Positions 27,278 through 36,903 of a stretch of DNA of 64,000 nt are shown here, in pieces. The number at the start of each line of letters is the position of its first letter. The stretch's first letter is position 1. The notes beneath the pieces were generated by a model. That model did no database searches. It was not told where the DNA came from and saw only the letters and a program-made list of their open reading frames with translations. The DNA comes from Pseudomonas migulae NBRC 103157 (GTDB taxonomy: Bacteria > Pseudomonadota > Gammaproteobacteria > Pseudomonadales > Pseudomonadaceae): contig NZ_BDAG01000007.1 in the NCBI RefSeq assembly GCF_002091715.1, positions 115,847 to 179,846 of the forward strand, in the 5' to 3' direction. Both the position numbers and the translations under genes were made by a program.

Positions 27278-28115
27278 TCAACTCGGAAAACCGACGCTGA
27301 GTTTCAGTCGCATCGCGATTTACGCCACGCTTCTGCTGGCTGCTGCGGTGTACCTGATTCCGCTGATCGTGATGCTGCTGACCAGCTTCAAATCCCCGGA
27401 AGACATCCGTACCGGCAACCTGCTGAGCTGGCCGACCGTCATTGACGGCATCGGCTGGATCAAGGCCTGGGATGTGGTCGGCGGCTACTTCTGGAACTCG
27501 GTGAAAATCACTGTGCCAGCGGTTCTGATCTCGACCTTCATCGGTGCCATGAACGGTTACGTGTTGTCGATGTGGCGCTTCCGTGGCTCACAGTTGTTCT
27601 TCGGCCTGCTGCTGTTTGGCTGCTTCCTGCCATTCCAGACCGTGCTGCTGCCGGCGTCGTTCACCCTCGGCAAGTTCGGCCTGGCCAACACCACCACAGG
27701 TTTAGTGCTGGTACACGTGGTCTACGGCCTGGCGTTCACCACGCTGTTCTTCCGCAACTACTACGTGAGCATTCCGGATGCGCTGGTCAAGGCTGCACGC
27801 CTGGATGGCGCAGGCTTCTTCACGATTTTCTGGAAGATCCTGCTGCCGATGTCGATCCCGATCGTGATGGTCTGCCTGATCTGGCAGTTCACCCAGATCT
27901 GGAATGACTTCCTGTTCGGCGTGGTCTTCGCCAGTGGCGATGCCCAGCCAATTACCGTGGCCCTGAACAACCTGGTCAACACCAGCACCGGGGCCAAGGA
28001 ATACAACGTTGATATGGCTGCCGCGATGATCGCCGGGCTGCCGACACTGCTGGTCTACATATTCGCTGGCAAGTATTTCCTGCGTGGGCTGACGTCCGGC
28101 GCGGTCAAGGGGTAG
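27270..28115 (+). CDS. gtsC: Glucose ABC transporter permease 2
   Basis: Second permease of the glucose importer, 281 residues with six membrane segments (first at about residues 13-35, IAIYATLLLAAAVYLIPLIV). Its EAA loop is LVKAARLDGAGFFTIFWKIL LPMSIP at about residues 172-197. MalG/UgpE-type. The ATG overlaps the gtsB end (ATGACTAA), and gtsD follows after four bases. Confidence 0.95.
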   Translation: MTNQLGKPTLSFSRIAIYATLLLAAAVYLIPLIVMLLTSFKSPEDIRTGNLLSWPTVIDGIGWIKAWDVVGGYFWNSVKITVPAVLISTFIGAMNGYVLSMWRFRGSQLFFGLLLFGCFLPFQTVLLPASFTLGKFGLANTTTGLVLVHVVYGLAFTTLFFRNYYVSIPDALVKAARLDGAGFFTIFWKILLPMSIPIVMVCLIWQFTQIWNDFLFGVVFASGDAQPITVALNNLVNTSTGAKEYNVDMAAAMIAGLPTLLVYIFAGKYFLRGLTSGAVKG

Positions 28116-28119
28116 AAAC

Positions 28120-29280
28120 ATGGCAACTCTCGAATTACGCAACGTCAACAAGACCTACGGCACCGGTTTGCCGGACACCCTGAAAAATATCGAACTGAAG
28201 ATCGATGACGGTGAGTTCCTGATTCTGGTCGGCCCGTCGGGCTGCGGTAAATCCACACTGATGAACTGCATCGCCGGTCTGGAAAACATCAGCGGCGGCG
28301 CGATCCTGGTGGATGACGCCGACATCAGCGGCATGAGCCCGAAAGATCGCGACATCGCCATGGTGTTCCAGTCCTACGCGCTGTACCCGACCATGAGCGT
28401 GCGCGACAACATCGCCTTCGGCCTGAAGATCCGCAAAATGCCCGCCGCTGAAATCGACGAAGAAGTCGCTCGCGTCTCCAAGCTGTTGCAGATCGAACAT
28501 CTGCTCAGCCGCAAGCCCGGACAGCTTTCCGGTGGTCAGCAACAGCGCGTGGCGATGGGCCGTGCCCTGGCGCGGCGGCCGAAGATTTACCTGTTCGACG
28601 AACCGCTGTCCAACCTCGACGCCAAGCTGCGCGTCGAGATGCGCACCGAAATGAAACTGATGCACCAGCGCCTGAAAACCACCACGGTCTACGTGACCCA
28701 CGACCAGATCGAAGCGATGACGCTGGGCGACAAGGTGGCGGTGATGAAGGACGGGATCATTCAACAGTTCGGCACGCCGAAAGACATCTACAACAACCCG
28801 GCCAACCTGTTCGTGGCGAGCTTCATCGGTTCACCGCCGATGAACTTCATTCCCCTGCGTTTGCAACGCAAGGACGGTCGTCTGTTGGCGCTGCTCGACA
28901 GCGGTCAGGCGCGCTGCGAGTTGCCGTTGGGCATGCAGGATGCCGGTCTGGAAGACCGCGAAGTGATCCTCGGCATGCGCCCTGAGCAGATCGTGCTGGC
29001 GGGCAGCGAGCCGAATGGTTTGCCGACCATTCGCGCCGAAGTGCAGGTCACCGAGCCGACCGGTCCCGACACGCTGGTGTTCGTCAATCTCAATGAAACC
29101 AAGGTCTGCTGCCGTCTGGCGCCGGACGTTGCACCGGCCGTGGGCGAGACCCTGACGCTGCAATTCGATCCATCGAAAGTGTTGTTGTTCGATGCCAAGA
29201 CCGGGGAACGCCTGGGGGTGGCCGGTCAACCGCAACTCGAAGCACGAGCTGCCAACGTGACCCAGTTCAAAGGCCGCTGA
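28120..29280 (+). CDS. gtsD: Glucose ABC transporter ATP-binding protein
   Basis: MalK-type ATPase of 386 residues driving the glucose importer from the cytoplasmic face. Walker A is GPSGCGKST (about residues 38-46), followed by Q-loop VFQSYALYPTMSV, signature LSGGQQQRVAMGRALARRP, Walker B IYLFDEPLSNLDAK and switch His in VTHDQIEAMTLGD. A C-terminal TOBE/OB regulatory region spans about residues 240-370 (ILGMRPEQIVL). Last gene of gtsABCD; a REP doublet follows. Confidence 0.96.
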   Translation: MATLELRNVNKTYGTGLPDTLKNIELKIDDGEFLILVGPSGCGKSTLMNCIAGLENISGGAILVDDADISGMSPKDRDIAMVFQSYALYPTMSVRDNIAFGLKIRKMPAAEIDEEVARVSKLLQIEHLLSRKPGQLSGGQQQRVAMGRALARRPKIYLFDEPLSNLDAKLRVEMRTEMKLMHQRLKTTTVYVTHDQIEAMTLGDKVAVMKDGIIQQFGTPKDIYNNPANLFVASFIGSPPMNFIPLRLQRKDGRLLALLDSGQARCELPLGMQDAGLEDREVILGMRPEQIVLAGSEPNGLPTIRAEVQVTEPTGPDTLVFVNLNETKVCCRLAPDVAPAVGETLTLQFDPSKVLLFDAKTGERLGVAGQPQLEARAANVTQFKGR

Positions 29281-29287
29281 AGATCAA

Positions 29288-29380
29288 TTGCAGGAGCCGG
29301 CTTGCTGGCGATAGCGGTGTGTCATTCAACGCAAATGTCGACTGACACACCGCTATCGCCAGCAAGCCGGCTCCTGCAAG
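29288..29380. repeat. REP doublet, family 1, after gtsD
   Basis: Both outer ends read TGCAGGAG/CTCCTGCA instead of the usual TGTAGGAG, so one change is matched by its partner. The inner arms GATAGCGGTGTGTCA/TGACACACCGCTATC are perfectly complementary. Confidence 0.92.
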
Positions 29381-29447
29381 GGGGAATCCGCGGCGGGTGG
29401 CCTGTCATCCGTCGCAACTGATGTAACCGCGTTAAATAAAAACAGTT

Positions 29448-29458
29448 AATAACAATAA
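29448..29458 (+). promoter_or_regulatory. AAnAAnAAnAA tract before oprB (possible Hfq/Crc site)
   Basis: AATAACAATAA lies 15 bases before the oprB ATG, just before CGAGG. It fits the Hfq/Crc A-rich triplet motif. Confidence 0.55.
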
Positions 29459-29473
29459 AACGAGGATGTAGGG

Positions 29474-30820
29474 ATGAAGAAGAACAACAGCGCTCAGCTT
29501 ATCTGCCAGTTGTCAGCGATTGCGGCAATGATGCTGGCCGGCAGTGTGCACGCGGCTGACGCGTTCAGCGCCGATTCCGAATGGATGACCGGTGATTGGG
29601 GTGGTGAGCGGACCAAGCTGATCGAGCAAGGCATCGACATCAAGATGGACTACGTCGGTGAAGTGGGCGGCAACCTTCACGGCGGCTACAACAATGACAA
29701 GACAGCGCGTTACGCCGACCAGTTTGGCCTGGGCGTGGCGCTGGATCTGCAAAAGCTGTGGGGCTGGGATAACACCCAGGCGAAGATCCAGCTGACCAAC
29801 CGTAACGGTGAGAACATCTCCAATGACCGTGTCGGCGACCCGCGTGCCGGCACCTTGAGTTCTTCCCAGGAAGTCTACGGTCGTGGCCACATGGTCCGAC
29901 TGACCCAGTTGTGGATCAAACACCAGTTCCTCGACGGTAAACTGGACGTCAAGGCGGGTTACTTCGGCGAAGGCGAAGACTTCAACACCTTCCCTTGCGA
30001 GTTCCAGAACCTGGCGTTCTGCGGTTCCCAGGTGGGTAACTGGGCGACCAATATCTGGTACAACTGGCCGGTCAGTCAGGCCGCGATCCGTGTGAAGTAC
30101 AACATCTCGCCCGAGTTCTATGCGCAGATCGGCGCCTACAACCAGAACCCGTCGCAACTGGAGCACGGCAACGGCTTCAAGCTCAGCGGCAGTGGTACCA
30201 AGGGCACCGTGTTGCCGGTCGAACTGGTCTGGTTGCCTAACCCGAACAACCTGCCGGGCGAATACCGTGTCGGTTACTACAAAAGCACGGCCAGCGCCGA
30301 TGACGTTCGTGAAGACGACAACGGCAATGATGCGGCAACCAGCGGCAACGCTTACCGCAGCCACAGCAGCAAGTCCGGCTACTGGTTCGTGGCGCAACAA
30401 CAGCTGACCGACCACAACGGTGACAAGAGCCGCGGCCTGACCGTTTCGGCCAACGCCACGTTCCACGACAAGGACACCAACATCGTCGACAACTATCAGT
30501 CGCTGATGTTTGTGTACAAGGGCCCGTTCGATGCTCGTCCGAAAGATGACGTCGGTATCGGTTTCGCCCGTATCCATGTCAACGATGACGTGAAGAAAAA
30601 CGCCGAGCTGGTCAACGCCTCCAATGGTGTCACCCAGTACGAAGATCCACGCTTTGCGCCACTGCGTGACACTGAATACAACTACGAGATCAACTACGGC
30701 TTCCACGTTACCAACTGGCTGACCGTGCGTCCCAACCTGCAATACATCACTCACCCGGGCGGTGTGGATGAAGTCGACAACGCGCTGGTGGCCGGCCTGA
30801 AAATTCAGTCGGTGTTCTAA
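29474..30820 (+). CDS. oprB: Carbohydrate-selective porin OprB
   Basis: Outer-membrane channel letting glucose and other sugars into the periplasm. The 448-residue protein has a signal peptide (about residues 1-27, ending GSVHAADAFS), the OprB-family start WMTGDWGGERTKLIEQGIDI, alternating beta-strand sequence, and a C-terminal phenylalanine (KIQSVF) typical of outer-membrane barrels. It follows gtsABCD and is followed by a strong terminator, so it closes the transport block. Confidence 0.95.
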   Translation: MKKNNSAQLICQLSAIAAMMLAGSVHAADAFSADSEWMTGDWGGERTKLIEQGIDIKMDYVGEVGGNLHGGYNNDKTARYADQFGLGVALDLQKLWGWDNTQAKIQLTNRNGENISNDRVGDPRAGTLSSSQEVYGRGHMVRLTQLWIKHQFLDGKLDVKAGYFGEGEDFNTFPCEFQNLAFCGSQVGNWATNIWYNWPVSQAAIRVKYNISPEFYAQIGAYNQNPSQLEHGNGFKLSGSGTKGTVLPVELVWLPNPNNLPGEYRVGYYKSTASADDVREDDNGNDAATSGNAYRSHSSKSGYWFVAQQQLTDHNGDKSRGLTVSANATFHDKDTNIVDNYQSLMFVYKGPFDARPKDDVGIGFARIHVNDDVKKNAELVNASNGVTQYEDPRFAPLRDTEYNYEINYGFHVTNWLTVRPNLQYITHPGGVDEVDNALVAGLKIQSVF

Positions 30821-30858
30821 CGCTGTTGCGATAAGCTCCTCTCTATGTGCGCATTTTT

Positions 30859-30888
30859 GCGGACAGCCCAGGCTGTCCGCTTTTTTTT
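30859..30888 (+). terminator. Rho-independent terminator after oprB
   Basis: GCGGACAGCC and GGCTGTCCGC form a 10-bp stem with a two-base gap, followed by eight T residues. Confidence 0.93.
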
Positions 30889-30973
30889 GTGGTATGCCAA
30901 CGCACACCTGTGGCGAGGGGATTCACTGGGCACAAGAGTATGAGTACATCCATGATTTTCAGGACCGTGGCAC

Positions 30974-31828
30974 ATGCATGAGCATCCGCTACAACGCTTC
31001 TTCAAATCCTTGCGCGAACGTCCGGTGTTTGCGTGGGAGCGCTATCAGATGCGCGACGTGCTGGTGATCGATCATCCCCTGTGTCAGGCGGTGTTCAGTC
31101 GGCAGGGCGCGCAATTGCTGCACTTCCAGCCCAAAGGGCAGAAACCCTGGCTCTGGTGCGCGGCGAAGTGGCCGCATGTCGGCGCGATTCGCGGCGGCGT
31201 GCCGGTGTGTTGGCCGTGGTATGGCCGGCATCCGAGTGAAAACGCGTGGCCGTCCCATGGCTGGGCGCGGTTGCTGGACTGGAAACTGCTCGACAGTCGC
31301 CATGACGAAGAGGGCGTGCACCTGCATTGGCAACTGCAGTTGTGTGACTGGCAAGTGGACCTGCATGCCCACCTTGGCGAACGCATGGAATTGCGCCTGA
31401 GCACCGAGCATCAGGACAGCCTGCCGTGCCAATTGAGTCAGGCGTTGCATGCCTATTGGCGTATCGGTGACGTCGGTGAGGTAGCGCTGTCTGGGCTCGA
31501 CGGTGCGCAAGGTTACGACCAGTTGAACCGCCAGGTTTGCCAGCAGGAAGGCGAGTTGCGGGTAGAGGGTGGCTGTCAGCGAGTGTTCCAGCATGACGGC
31601 GAATTGCAGCTCAAGGATCACGCCTGGCAGCGGGAATTGTGCATTGATACCGGGGATGATGCGGACACGGTGGTCTGGCATCCCGGGACGCGTCCACTAT
31701 TGGGCGTCAGTTGGAACGAGATTTCCGAGTTTGTCTGTGTGGAAGCGGCGAGTGGCGGGACCGATAGCCTGAGCCTGGCGCCGGGGCAGAAGGCTCATCT
31801 GAGTTTGCAGGCGCGGGTGGGGGCATGA
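30974..31828 (+). CDS. D-hexose-6-phosphate mutarotase (aldose-1-epimerase family)
   Basis: Probably interconverts the alpha and beta anomers of glucose-6-phosphate in the cytoplasm, helping feed glucose-6-phosphate dehydrogenase. The 284-residue product resembles the YeaD group: GAQLLHFQPKGQKPWLW, AIRGGVPVCWPWYG (phosphate/sugar-binding Arg and Trp), SHGWARLLDW with the catalytic-type His, and a C-terminal WNEISEFVCVEAASG with Glu. Its place between the porin and hexR-zwf fits this role. Confidence 0.9.
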   Translation: MHEHPLQRFFKSLRERPVFAWERYQMRDVLVIDHPLCQAVFSRQGAQLLHFQPKGQKPWLWCAAKWPHVGAIRGGVPVCWPWYGRHPSENAWPSHGWARLLDWKLLDSRHDEEGVHLHWQLQLCDWQVDLHAHLGERMELRLSTEHQDSLPCQLSQALHAYWRIGDVGEVALSGLDGAQGYDQLNRQVCQQEGELRVEGGCQRVFQHDGELQLKDHAWQRELCIDTGDDADTVVWHPGTRPLLGVSWNEISEFVCVEAASGGTDSLSLAPGQKAHLSLQARVGA

Positions 31829-31850
31829 TTTTTTGGTGTTGCCGCCGACC

Positions 31851-31937
31851 CCTTCGCGAGCAAGCCTGCTCCCACAGTTGACCAGGTTCCTTGAGTTGGA
31901 ATGGGGTCGAATGTGGGAGCGGGCTTGCTCGCGAAGG
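31851..31937. repeat. REP doublet, family 2
   Basis: Inverted copies of the GGGAGCGGGCTTGCTCGCGA type between the convergent mutarotase and hexR genes. One copy has CCTGCTCCC instead of CCCGCTCCC. Confidence 0.88.
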
Positions 31938-31970
31938 TGGCCTATCAGGCAACGAAGAACTCGGGCGATA

Positions 31971-32840
31971 TCAGTTGAACTCATCCCCAATCGGATACCG
32001 ACTGGCATTCAGACTCTCTTTGATCTTGCGCAGATGCGGCTGGAAGTCCACGCCACGGCGCAACGTCATGCCGGTCGCCAGCACGTCCAGCACGGTGAGC
32101 TGAATGATCCGCGACGTCATCGGCATATAGATGTCGGTGTCTTCCGGCAGCGGAATGTTCAGGCTCAGCGTACTGGCCTTGGCCAGCGGCGAGCCTTCGG
32201 CGGTCAGCCCAAGCACCGAGGCGCCGTTTTCCCGGGCGATGCGCGCCACTTCCACCAGTTCGCGGGTGCGGCCGGTGTAGGAAATGATCACGAACAGCTC
32301 GCCGGTGTGGGCCACCGAAGCAATCATCCGTTGCATCAGCACATCGGCATGGGCGGTGACTGCCAGGTTGAAGCGGAAGAATTTGTGCTGCGCATCCAGT
32401 GCCACCGGGGCCGAGGCGCCGAGGCCGAAGAAGTGGATCTGCCGGGCCTGAATCAACAGGTCGACGGCGCGGCTGATCAGGTTCGGGTCCAGCGCCTGCA
32501 AGGCACTGTCCAATGACGCGATGGCGCTGCCGAAAATCTTCTTGGTATAGGCTTCCGGATTATCGTCGGCCTCGACCGCGCGGCTGACATAAGCGGCGCC
32601 ACTGGCCAGGCTCTGGGCCAGCTGAAGCTTGAGTTCCGGGTAGCCGCTGACGCCGAACGAGCGGCAGAAACGGTTCACTGTCGGTTCGCTGACCTTGGAG
32701 GCCTGGGCGAGGGCGGCGATGCTGAACCGGGTGGCCTGCTCTGGGTTGAGCAGGATCACTTCGGCGACTTTGCGTTCCGCCTTGTTCAGGTCTTCAAGGC
32801 GATTCTGGATTTGTTCCAGTAAATTTCGCACGCGGTCCAT
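31971..32840 (-). CDS. hexR: Transcriptional repressor HexR
   Basis: RpiR-family repressor of 289 residues controlling zwf-pgl-eda, edd-glk and gap. The N-terminal helix-turn-helix (about residues 1-77) includes [22 protein letters not shown]-terminal SIS sugar-phosphate domain (about 120-260) has [20 protein letters not shown] and [19 protein letters not shown]. In Pseudomonas it releases DNA on binding 2-keto-3-deoxy-6-phosphogluconate. The ATG at 32840 has AGGAA upstream; an ATG seven codons earlier is less likely. It is divergent from zwf, and the shared gap holds a HexR-like dyad. Confidence 0.96.
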   Translation of the reverse strand: MDRVRNLLEQIQNRLEDLNKAERKVAEVILLNPEQATRFSIAALAQASKVSEPTVNRFCRSFGVSGYPELKLQLAQSLASGAAYVSRAVEADDNPEAYTKKIFGSAIASLDSALQALDPNLISRAVDLLIQARQIHFFGLGASAPVALDAQHKFFRFNLAVTAHADVLMQRMIASVAHTGELFVIISYTGRTRELVEVARIARENGASVLGLTAEGSPLAKASTLSLNIPLPEDTDIYMPMTSRIIQLTVLDVLATGMTLRRGVDFQPHLRKIKESLNASRYPIGDEFN

Positions 32841-32973
32841 ATGATTTCCTAGGTTTTGCAATGCAAATAAGGGCTCGGCTATGCAAATTGGGCCTTTGAT
32901 GCGGCCCCAAGCGGTGGCCTATCCTACTGATGGCTCCGACCGACCACCACTCGGAATCTGTATTTTGCGAAAA

Positions 32974-32992
32974 TGTTGTGGTTATTACTACA
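32974..32992. promoter_or_regulatory. HexR-like operator between hexR and zwf
   Basis: TGTTGTGGTTATTACTACA is an imperfect dyad (TGTTGT-N7-ACTACA), related to the TTGT-N7-ACAA sites beside gap and edd. It lies 66 bases before zwf and 134 bases before hexR. HexR control of zwf is established in Pseudomonas. Confidence 0.75.
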
Positions 32993-33057
32993 TTTTCTCT
33001 TGAGCGATGCCTTGAAAAAAGGTATTTGTAGCTTAACTTGATAAAAGAACAAACATC

Positions 33058-34527
33058 ATGCCTTCGATTACGGTTGAACCGTGCACCTTTGCCTTGTTCG
33101 GCGCCCTTGGCGATCTGGCCTTGCGCAAGCTGTTTCCTGCCCTTTATCAACTCGATGGCGCAGGCCTGCTGCACGAGGAGACGCGCATCATCGCGCTGGC
33201 CCGTGAGCCCGGCAGCGAGCAGGAACATCTGGCGTTCATCGCTTCCGAGCTGCGCCGCTACGTCGGCGCCAAAGAGCTGGACGAAGCGGTGGTCGAGCGT
33301 TTTCTGGCCCGCCTGACCTATCTGCACGTCGACTTCCTCAAGTCCGAAGACTATGTGGCCCTGGCGGAAATGGCCGGCAGCGCCCAGCGAGTGATCGCCT
33401 ACTTCGCCACGCCGGCCGCTGTTTACGGTGCGATCTGCGAGAACCTGGCGAAGGTCGGTCTGGCCGAGAACACCCGTGTGGTGCTGGAAAAACCCATCGG
33501 TTCGGACCTCGAATCCTCGCGCAAGGTCAACGACGCCGTGGCGCAGTTCTTCCCGGAGAACCGCACCTACCGCATCGACCACTACCTGGGCAAAGAGACC
33601 GTTCAAAACCTCATCGCCCTGCGTTTTGCCAACAGCCTGTTCGAAACCCAGTGGAACCAGAATTACATCTCCCACGTGGAAATCACCGTGGCCGAGAAGG
33701 TCGGCATCGAAGGCCGCTGGGGCTACTTCGACAAGGCCGGTCAGCTGCGGGACATGATCCAGAATCACCTGCTGCAACTGCTCTGCCTGATCGCCATGGA
33801 CCCGCCGGCCGACCTGTCTGCCGACAGCATCCGCGACGAGAAAGTCAAAGTGCTCAAGGCACTGGCGCCGATCAGCCCGGAAGGCCTGACCACCCAAGTG
33901 GTGCGCGGCCAGTACATCGCCGGTTACAGCGAAGGCAAACCGGTGCCGGGCTACCTCGAAGAACCGAACTCCAACACCCAGAGCGACACCGAAACCTTCG
34001 TCGCTCTGCGTGCCGACATCCGCAACTGGCGTTGGGCCGGCGTGCCGTTTTATCTGCGCACCGGCAAGCGCATGCCACAGAAACTGTCGCAGATCGTCAT
34101 CCACTTCAAGGAACCGTCGCACTACATCTTCGCCCCGGAGCAGCGCCTGCAGATCAGCAACAAGCTGATTATCCGCCTGCAACCGGACGAAGGCATTTCC
34201 TTGCGCGTGATGACCAAAGAACAAGGCCTGGACAAGGGCATGCAGCTGCGCAGCGGTCCGTTGCAGCTGAATTTTTCCGACACCTGGCGCAGCGCACGGA
34301 TTCCCGATGCCTACGAGCGGTTGTTGCTGGAAGTGATGCGCGGCAATCAGAACCTGTTTGTCCGTAAAGATGAAATCGAAGCCGCGTGGAAGTGGTGTGA
34401 CCAGTTGATCGCCGGGTGGAAGAAATCCGGTGATGCGCCCAAGCCGTACGCGGCAGGGTCCTGGGGGCCGATGAGCTCCATTGCTCTGATCACGCGGGAC
34501 GGGAGGTCGTGGTATGGCGATATCTGA
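33058..34527 (+). CDS. zwf: Glucose-6-phosphate 1-dehydrogenase
   Basis: Oxidises glucose-6-phosphate to 6-phosphogluconolactone with NAD(P). The cytoplasmic enzyme has 489 residues. The nucleotide-binding start is [20 protein letters not shown] (the commoner form has GASGDL), and the active-site motif [13 protein letters not shown] lies near residue 180. Later blocks include [20 protein letters not shown] and [10 protein letters not shown]. It heads the zwf-pgl-eda operon, overlaps pgl by 14 bases and has a HexR-like dyad upstream. Confidence 0.97.
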   Translation: MPSITVEPCTFALFGALGDLALRKLFPALYQLDGAGLLHEETRIIALAREPGSEQEHLAFIASELRRYVGAKELDEAVVERFLARLTYLHVDFLKSEDYVALAEMAGSAQRVIAYFATPAAVYGAICENLAKVGLAENTRVVLEKPIGSDLESSRKVNDAVAQFFPENRTYRIDHYLGKETVQNLIALRFANSLFETQWNQNYISHVEITVAEKVGIEGRWGYFDKAGQLRDMIQNHLLQLLCLIAMDPPADLSADSIRDEKVKVLKALAPISPEGLTTQVVRGQYIAGYSEGKPVPGYLEEPNSNTQSDTETFVALRADIRNWRWAGVPFYLRTGKRMPQKLSQIVIHFKEPSHYIFAPEQRLQISNKLIIRLQPDEGISLRVMTKEQGLDKGMQLRSGPLQLNFSDTWRSARIPDAYERLLLEVMRGNQNLFVRKDEIEAAWKWCDQLIAGWKKSGDAPKPYAAGSWGPMSSIALITRDGRSWYGDI

Positions 34528-35227
34528 TTTGAAACTGCCTCAGGGCGTCAGCGCCCATGAGTTCAAGAGCCCGGTGCTGCTGGCCGATGGTTTGGCGCTG
34601 AAAGTGGCCAAGCAACTGAGTGACGCTATCGACGCTCGCGGGACCGCGACGCTGGTGGTGTCCGGTGGACGCAGCCCGGTGGCGTTTTTCCAGAACCTGG
34701 CGAAGCAGAAGCTGGACTGGTCCAAGGTCGTCGTGACTCTGGCCGATGAGCGTTGGGTGCCGGTGGAACACGCCGACAGCAACGCCGGTCTGCTCAAGCG
34801 TTACCTGTTGCAAGGTCTGGCGGCCAAGGCTCAGTTCCTGAGTCTGTACAGCGCCAGCGCCAACCTTGATCAAGCGGCCGAGCAAGCCGACCGGTTGCTC
34901 GCCGAGTTGCCTGCTATCGACGTGCTGGTACTGGGCATGGGCGACGACGGCCACACCGCGTCGTTGTTCCCGAACAGCCCGAACCTGGCCGACGCCTTGA
35001 AAGTCGACGGCACGCGTCGTTGCTACCCGATGCTGGCACCGACCGTGCCGCATCAGCGCCTGACCATGAGTCGCGCGTTGCTGGCCTCGGCCAAACACAC
35101 CGTTCTATCGATTTCCGGTCAGTCCAAGCTGACCACCCTGAGTGCCGCATTGGCCGGTGACGATGTCGCCGCCATGCCGATTCGCGCGTTTCTGCAACCT
35201 ACGTTAGAGATTTACTGGTGCCCATGA
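34514..35227 (+). CDS. pgl: 6-phosphogluconolactonase
   Basis: Hydrolyses 6-phosphogluconolactone to 6-phosphogluconate. The 237-residue protein of the NagB/Pgl fold shows [12 protein letters not shown] near residue 50, [19 protein letters not shown] near 78 and [18 protein letters not shown] near 140. A GGGAGG ribosome site lies inside the end of zwf, with which it overlaps by 14 bases, so the two are translationally coupled. eda follows after 17 bases. Confidence 0.96.
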   Translation: MAISDLKLPQGVSAHEFKSPVLLADGLALKVAKQLSDAIDARGTATLVVSGGRSPVAFFQNLAKQKLDWSKVVVTLADERWVPVEHADSNAGLLKRYLLQGLAAKAQFLSLYSASANLDQAAEQADRLLAELPAIDVLVLGMGDDGHTASLFPNSPNLADALKVDGTRRCYPMLAPTVPHQRLTMSRALLASAKHTVLSISGQSKLTTLSAALAGDDVAAMPIRAFLQPTLEIYWCP

Positions 35228-35244
35228 GCCAAGGAACAGCCGCT

Positions 35245-35910
35245 ATGACAACCCCATCCCCGACCGTTTCCATGGCGGACAAAGTTGCCCTGATCGACAG
35301 TCTCTGCGCCAAGGCGCGGATTCTGCCGGTGATCACCATTGCTCGCGAACAGGACGTGCTGCCGCTGGCCGACGCCCTCGCGGCCGGTGGCCTGACAGCC
35401 CTGGAAGTGACCCTGCGTTCGCAGTTCGGCCTCAAGGCCATCCAGATCCTGCGCGAGCAGCGTCCGGAGCTGGTGACCGGTGCCGGCACGGTGCTCGATC
35501 GCCACATGCTGGCCGCTGCTGAAGCGGCGGGTTCGCAGTTCATCGTCACGCCGGGCATCACCCGTGACTTGCTCGAAGCCAGCGTCGATAGCCCGATTCC
35601 GCTGTTGCCGGGCATCAGCAACGCCTCGGGCATCATGGAAGGCTACGGCCTGGGCTATCGCCGCTTCAAACTGTTCCCGGCGGAAGTCAGCGGCGGCGTC
35701 GCAGCAATCAAAGCCCTGGGCGGCCCGTTCGGCGAAGTGAAATTCTGCCCGACCGGCGGCGTCAGCCCGGCCAACATCAAGAGCTACATGGCGTTGAAAA
35801 ACGTGATGTGCGTGGGCGGTAGCTGGATGCTTGATCCGGAGTGGATCAAGAACGGCGACTGGGCCCGCATTCAGGAATGCACCGCCGAGGCCTTGGCGCT
35901 GCTGGACTGA
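35245..35910 (+). CDS. eda: KDPG/KHG aldolase
   Basis: Cleaves 2-keto-3-deoxy-6-phosphogluconate to pyruvate and glyceraldehyde-3-phosphate, the last Entner-Doudoroff step. The 221-residue class I aldolase has the catalytic Glu in LEVTLRS and the Schiff-base Lys in RRFKLFPAEVSGG. Phosphate-binding glycines are in KFCPTGGVSP. I chose the ATG at 35245 (MTTPSPTVSMADK), with AAGGA eight bases upstream; an in-frame start nine codons earlier overlaps pgl. A strong terminator follows, ending the operon. Confidence 0.96.
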   Translation: MTTPSPTVSMADKVALIDSLCAKARILPVITIAREQDVLPLADALAAGGLTALEVTLRSQFGLKAIQILREQRPELVTGAGTVLDRHMLAAAEAAGSQFIVTPGITRDLLEASVDSPIPLLPGISNASGIMEGYGLGYRRFKLFPAEVSGGVAAIKALGGPFGEVKFCPTGGVSPANIKSYMALKNVMCVGGSWMLDPEWIKNGDWARIQECTAEALALLD

Positions 35911-35951
35911 TCTGCTTTTACCTGACACTTCGTTGTGTGTTCTACGGCTTT

Positions 35952-35985
35952 AACGGTGCGCTTGGTCGGTGCACCGTTTTTTTTT
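35952..35985 (+). terminator. Rho-independent terminator after eda
   Basis: AACGGTGC pairs with GCACCGTT around an 11-base loop, followed by a run of T residues. Confidence 0.9.
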
Positions 35986-36006
35986 GCCCAACGAAAAACC
36001 ATTTTC

Positions 36007-36092
36007 CGTAGGAGCCGGCTTGCTGGCGATGGTATCGACTCGGTCTGTCAGATGCACCGAGTCGATACCATCGCCAGCAAGCCGGCTCCTAT
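36007..36092. repeat. REP doublet, family 1, long inner arms
   Basis: The inner arms GATGGTATCGACTCGGT and ACCGAGTCGATACCATC are a perfect 17-bp complement inside the common core pair. A similar ACTCGGT inner arm recurs at 63904. Confidence 0.92.
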
Positions 36093-36175
36093 GGGACACC
36101 ACGCGATACATAGTTACCGCATCTCGCCGCTCGTCCGGCGTTAACCTGCGTTCATCTTATGGAAGAGAGAACGTC

Positions 36176-36901
36176 ATGGACGACAACACCTTGGTTACAT
36201 CCGCACAACCGGCTTGCCTGCTGTCACCCGAACAGATCGCCGGCCCCTATTTTCGAAACCCGAAACTGATCAGACGAAACATCAGCGAAGGCCTGGACGG
36301 TGTTCCCCTGGTGCTGAAACTGACGATCGTCGATGCGATGACCGGGCAGCCGGTCAACGGCGCCATCGTCGATATCTGGCATTGCAATGCACGTGGTGCG
36401 TATTCGGGCTGGAGCAAGATCGACCCGGACAAGGAAGTCGATGACGGCGCTATCGGCGCGATCCCGCGTACCGACGACGATACGTATCTGCGCGGCGGGC
36501 AGTTCACGGATCAGAACGGCATCGTGCGCTTTACCACGATCTATCCGGGGTTCTATGCCGGACGCGCGCTGCACATCCACGTGGCAGTCCGAGTCACCGC
36601 TGGCAACAACTATCTTGAAGAGCGGCATGTCGCCTGGGTCGGCCAGTTGTACTTCCCCGAAGTAGCCTCGCGCTCGGTCCTCAACACCCGGCAATACAGC
36701 GGCCGAACCGTCGCACCACTGACCAACGATCAGGACGTTCTCTATGAAACCATGGGCGGCGAAGCCTCGACCCTGACCGTTCACACCCTCAGCCGAGACT
36801 CGAAAGAAGACGGATTTTTCGGGCACATGACCATCGGCATCGATACGTTCGCGGCGTCATCGCAGATCAAACCGGAGGACTTCGACAAGTACACCGTGTG
36901 A
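36176..36901 (+). CDS. Intradiol ring-cleavage dioxygenase family protein
   Basis: Non-heme Fe(III) dioxygenase family member of 241 residues, related to protocatechuate 3,4-dioxygenase and catechol 1,2-dioxygenase. The conserved iron ligands are visible: Tyr in ARGAYSGW, Tyr in YPGFYAGR and the two His in LHIHVAV. EQIAGPYFRNP near residue 20 is the family entry motif. No signal peptide is seen after the chosen ATG at 36176 (MDDNTLVTS), which follows GGAAGAGAG. The substrate is unknown. It ends two bases from the convergent aminotransferase gene. Confidence 0.88.
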   Translation: MDDNTLVTSAQPACLLSPEQIAGPYFRNPKLIRRNISEGLDGVPLVLKLTIVDAMTGQPVNGAIVDIWHCNARGAYSGWSKIDPDKEVDDGAIGAIPRTDDDTYLRGGQFTDQNGIVRFTTIYPGFYAGRALHIHVAVRVTAGNNYLEERHVAWVGQLYFPEVASRSVLNTRQYSGRTVAPLTNDQDVLYETMGGEASTLTVHTLSRDSKEDGFFGHMTIGIDTFAASSQIKPEDFDKYTV

Positions 36902-36903
36902 CG

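Noticed and set aside
35969..36175. N-terminal extension of the intradiol dioxygenase reading through a REP doublet
   Set aside because: The extension encodes REP sequence; the ATG at 36176 has a good ribosome site and the family N terminus.
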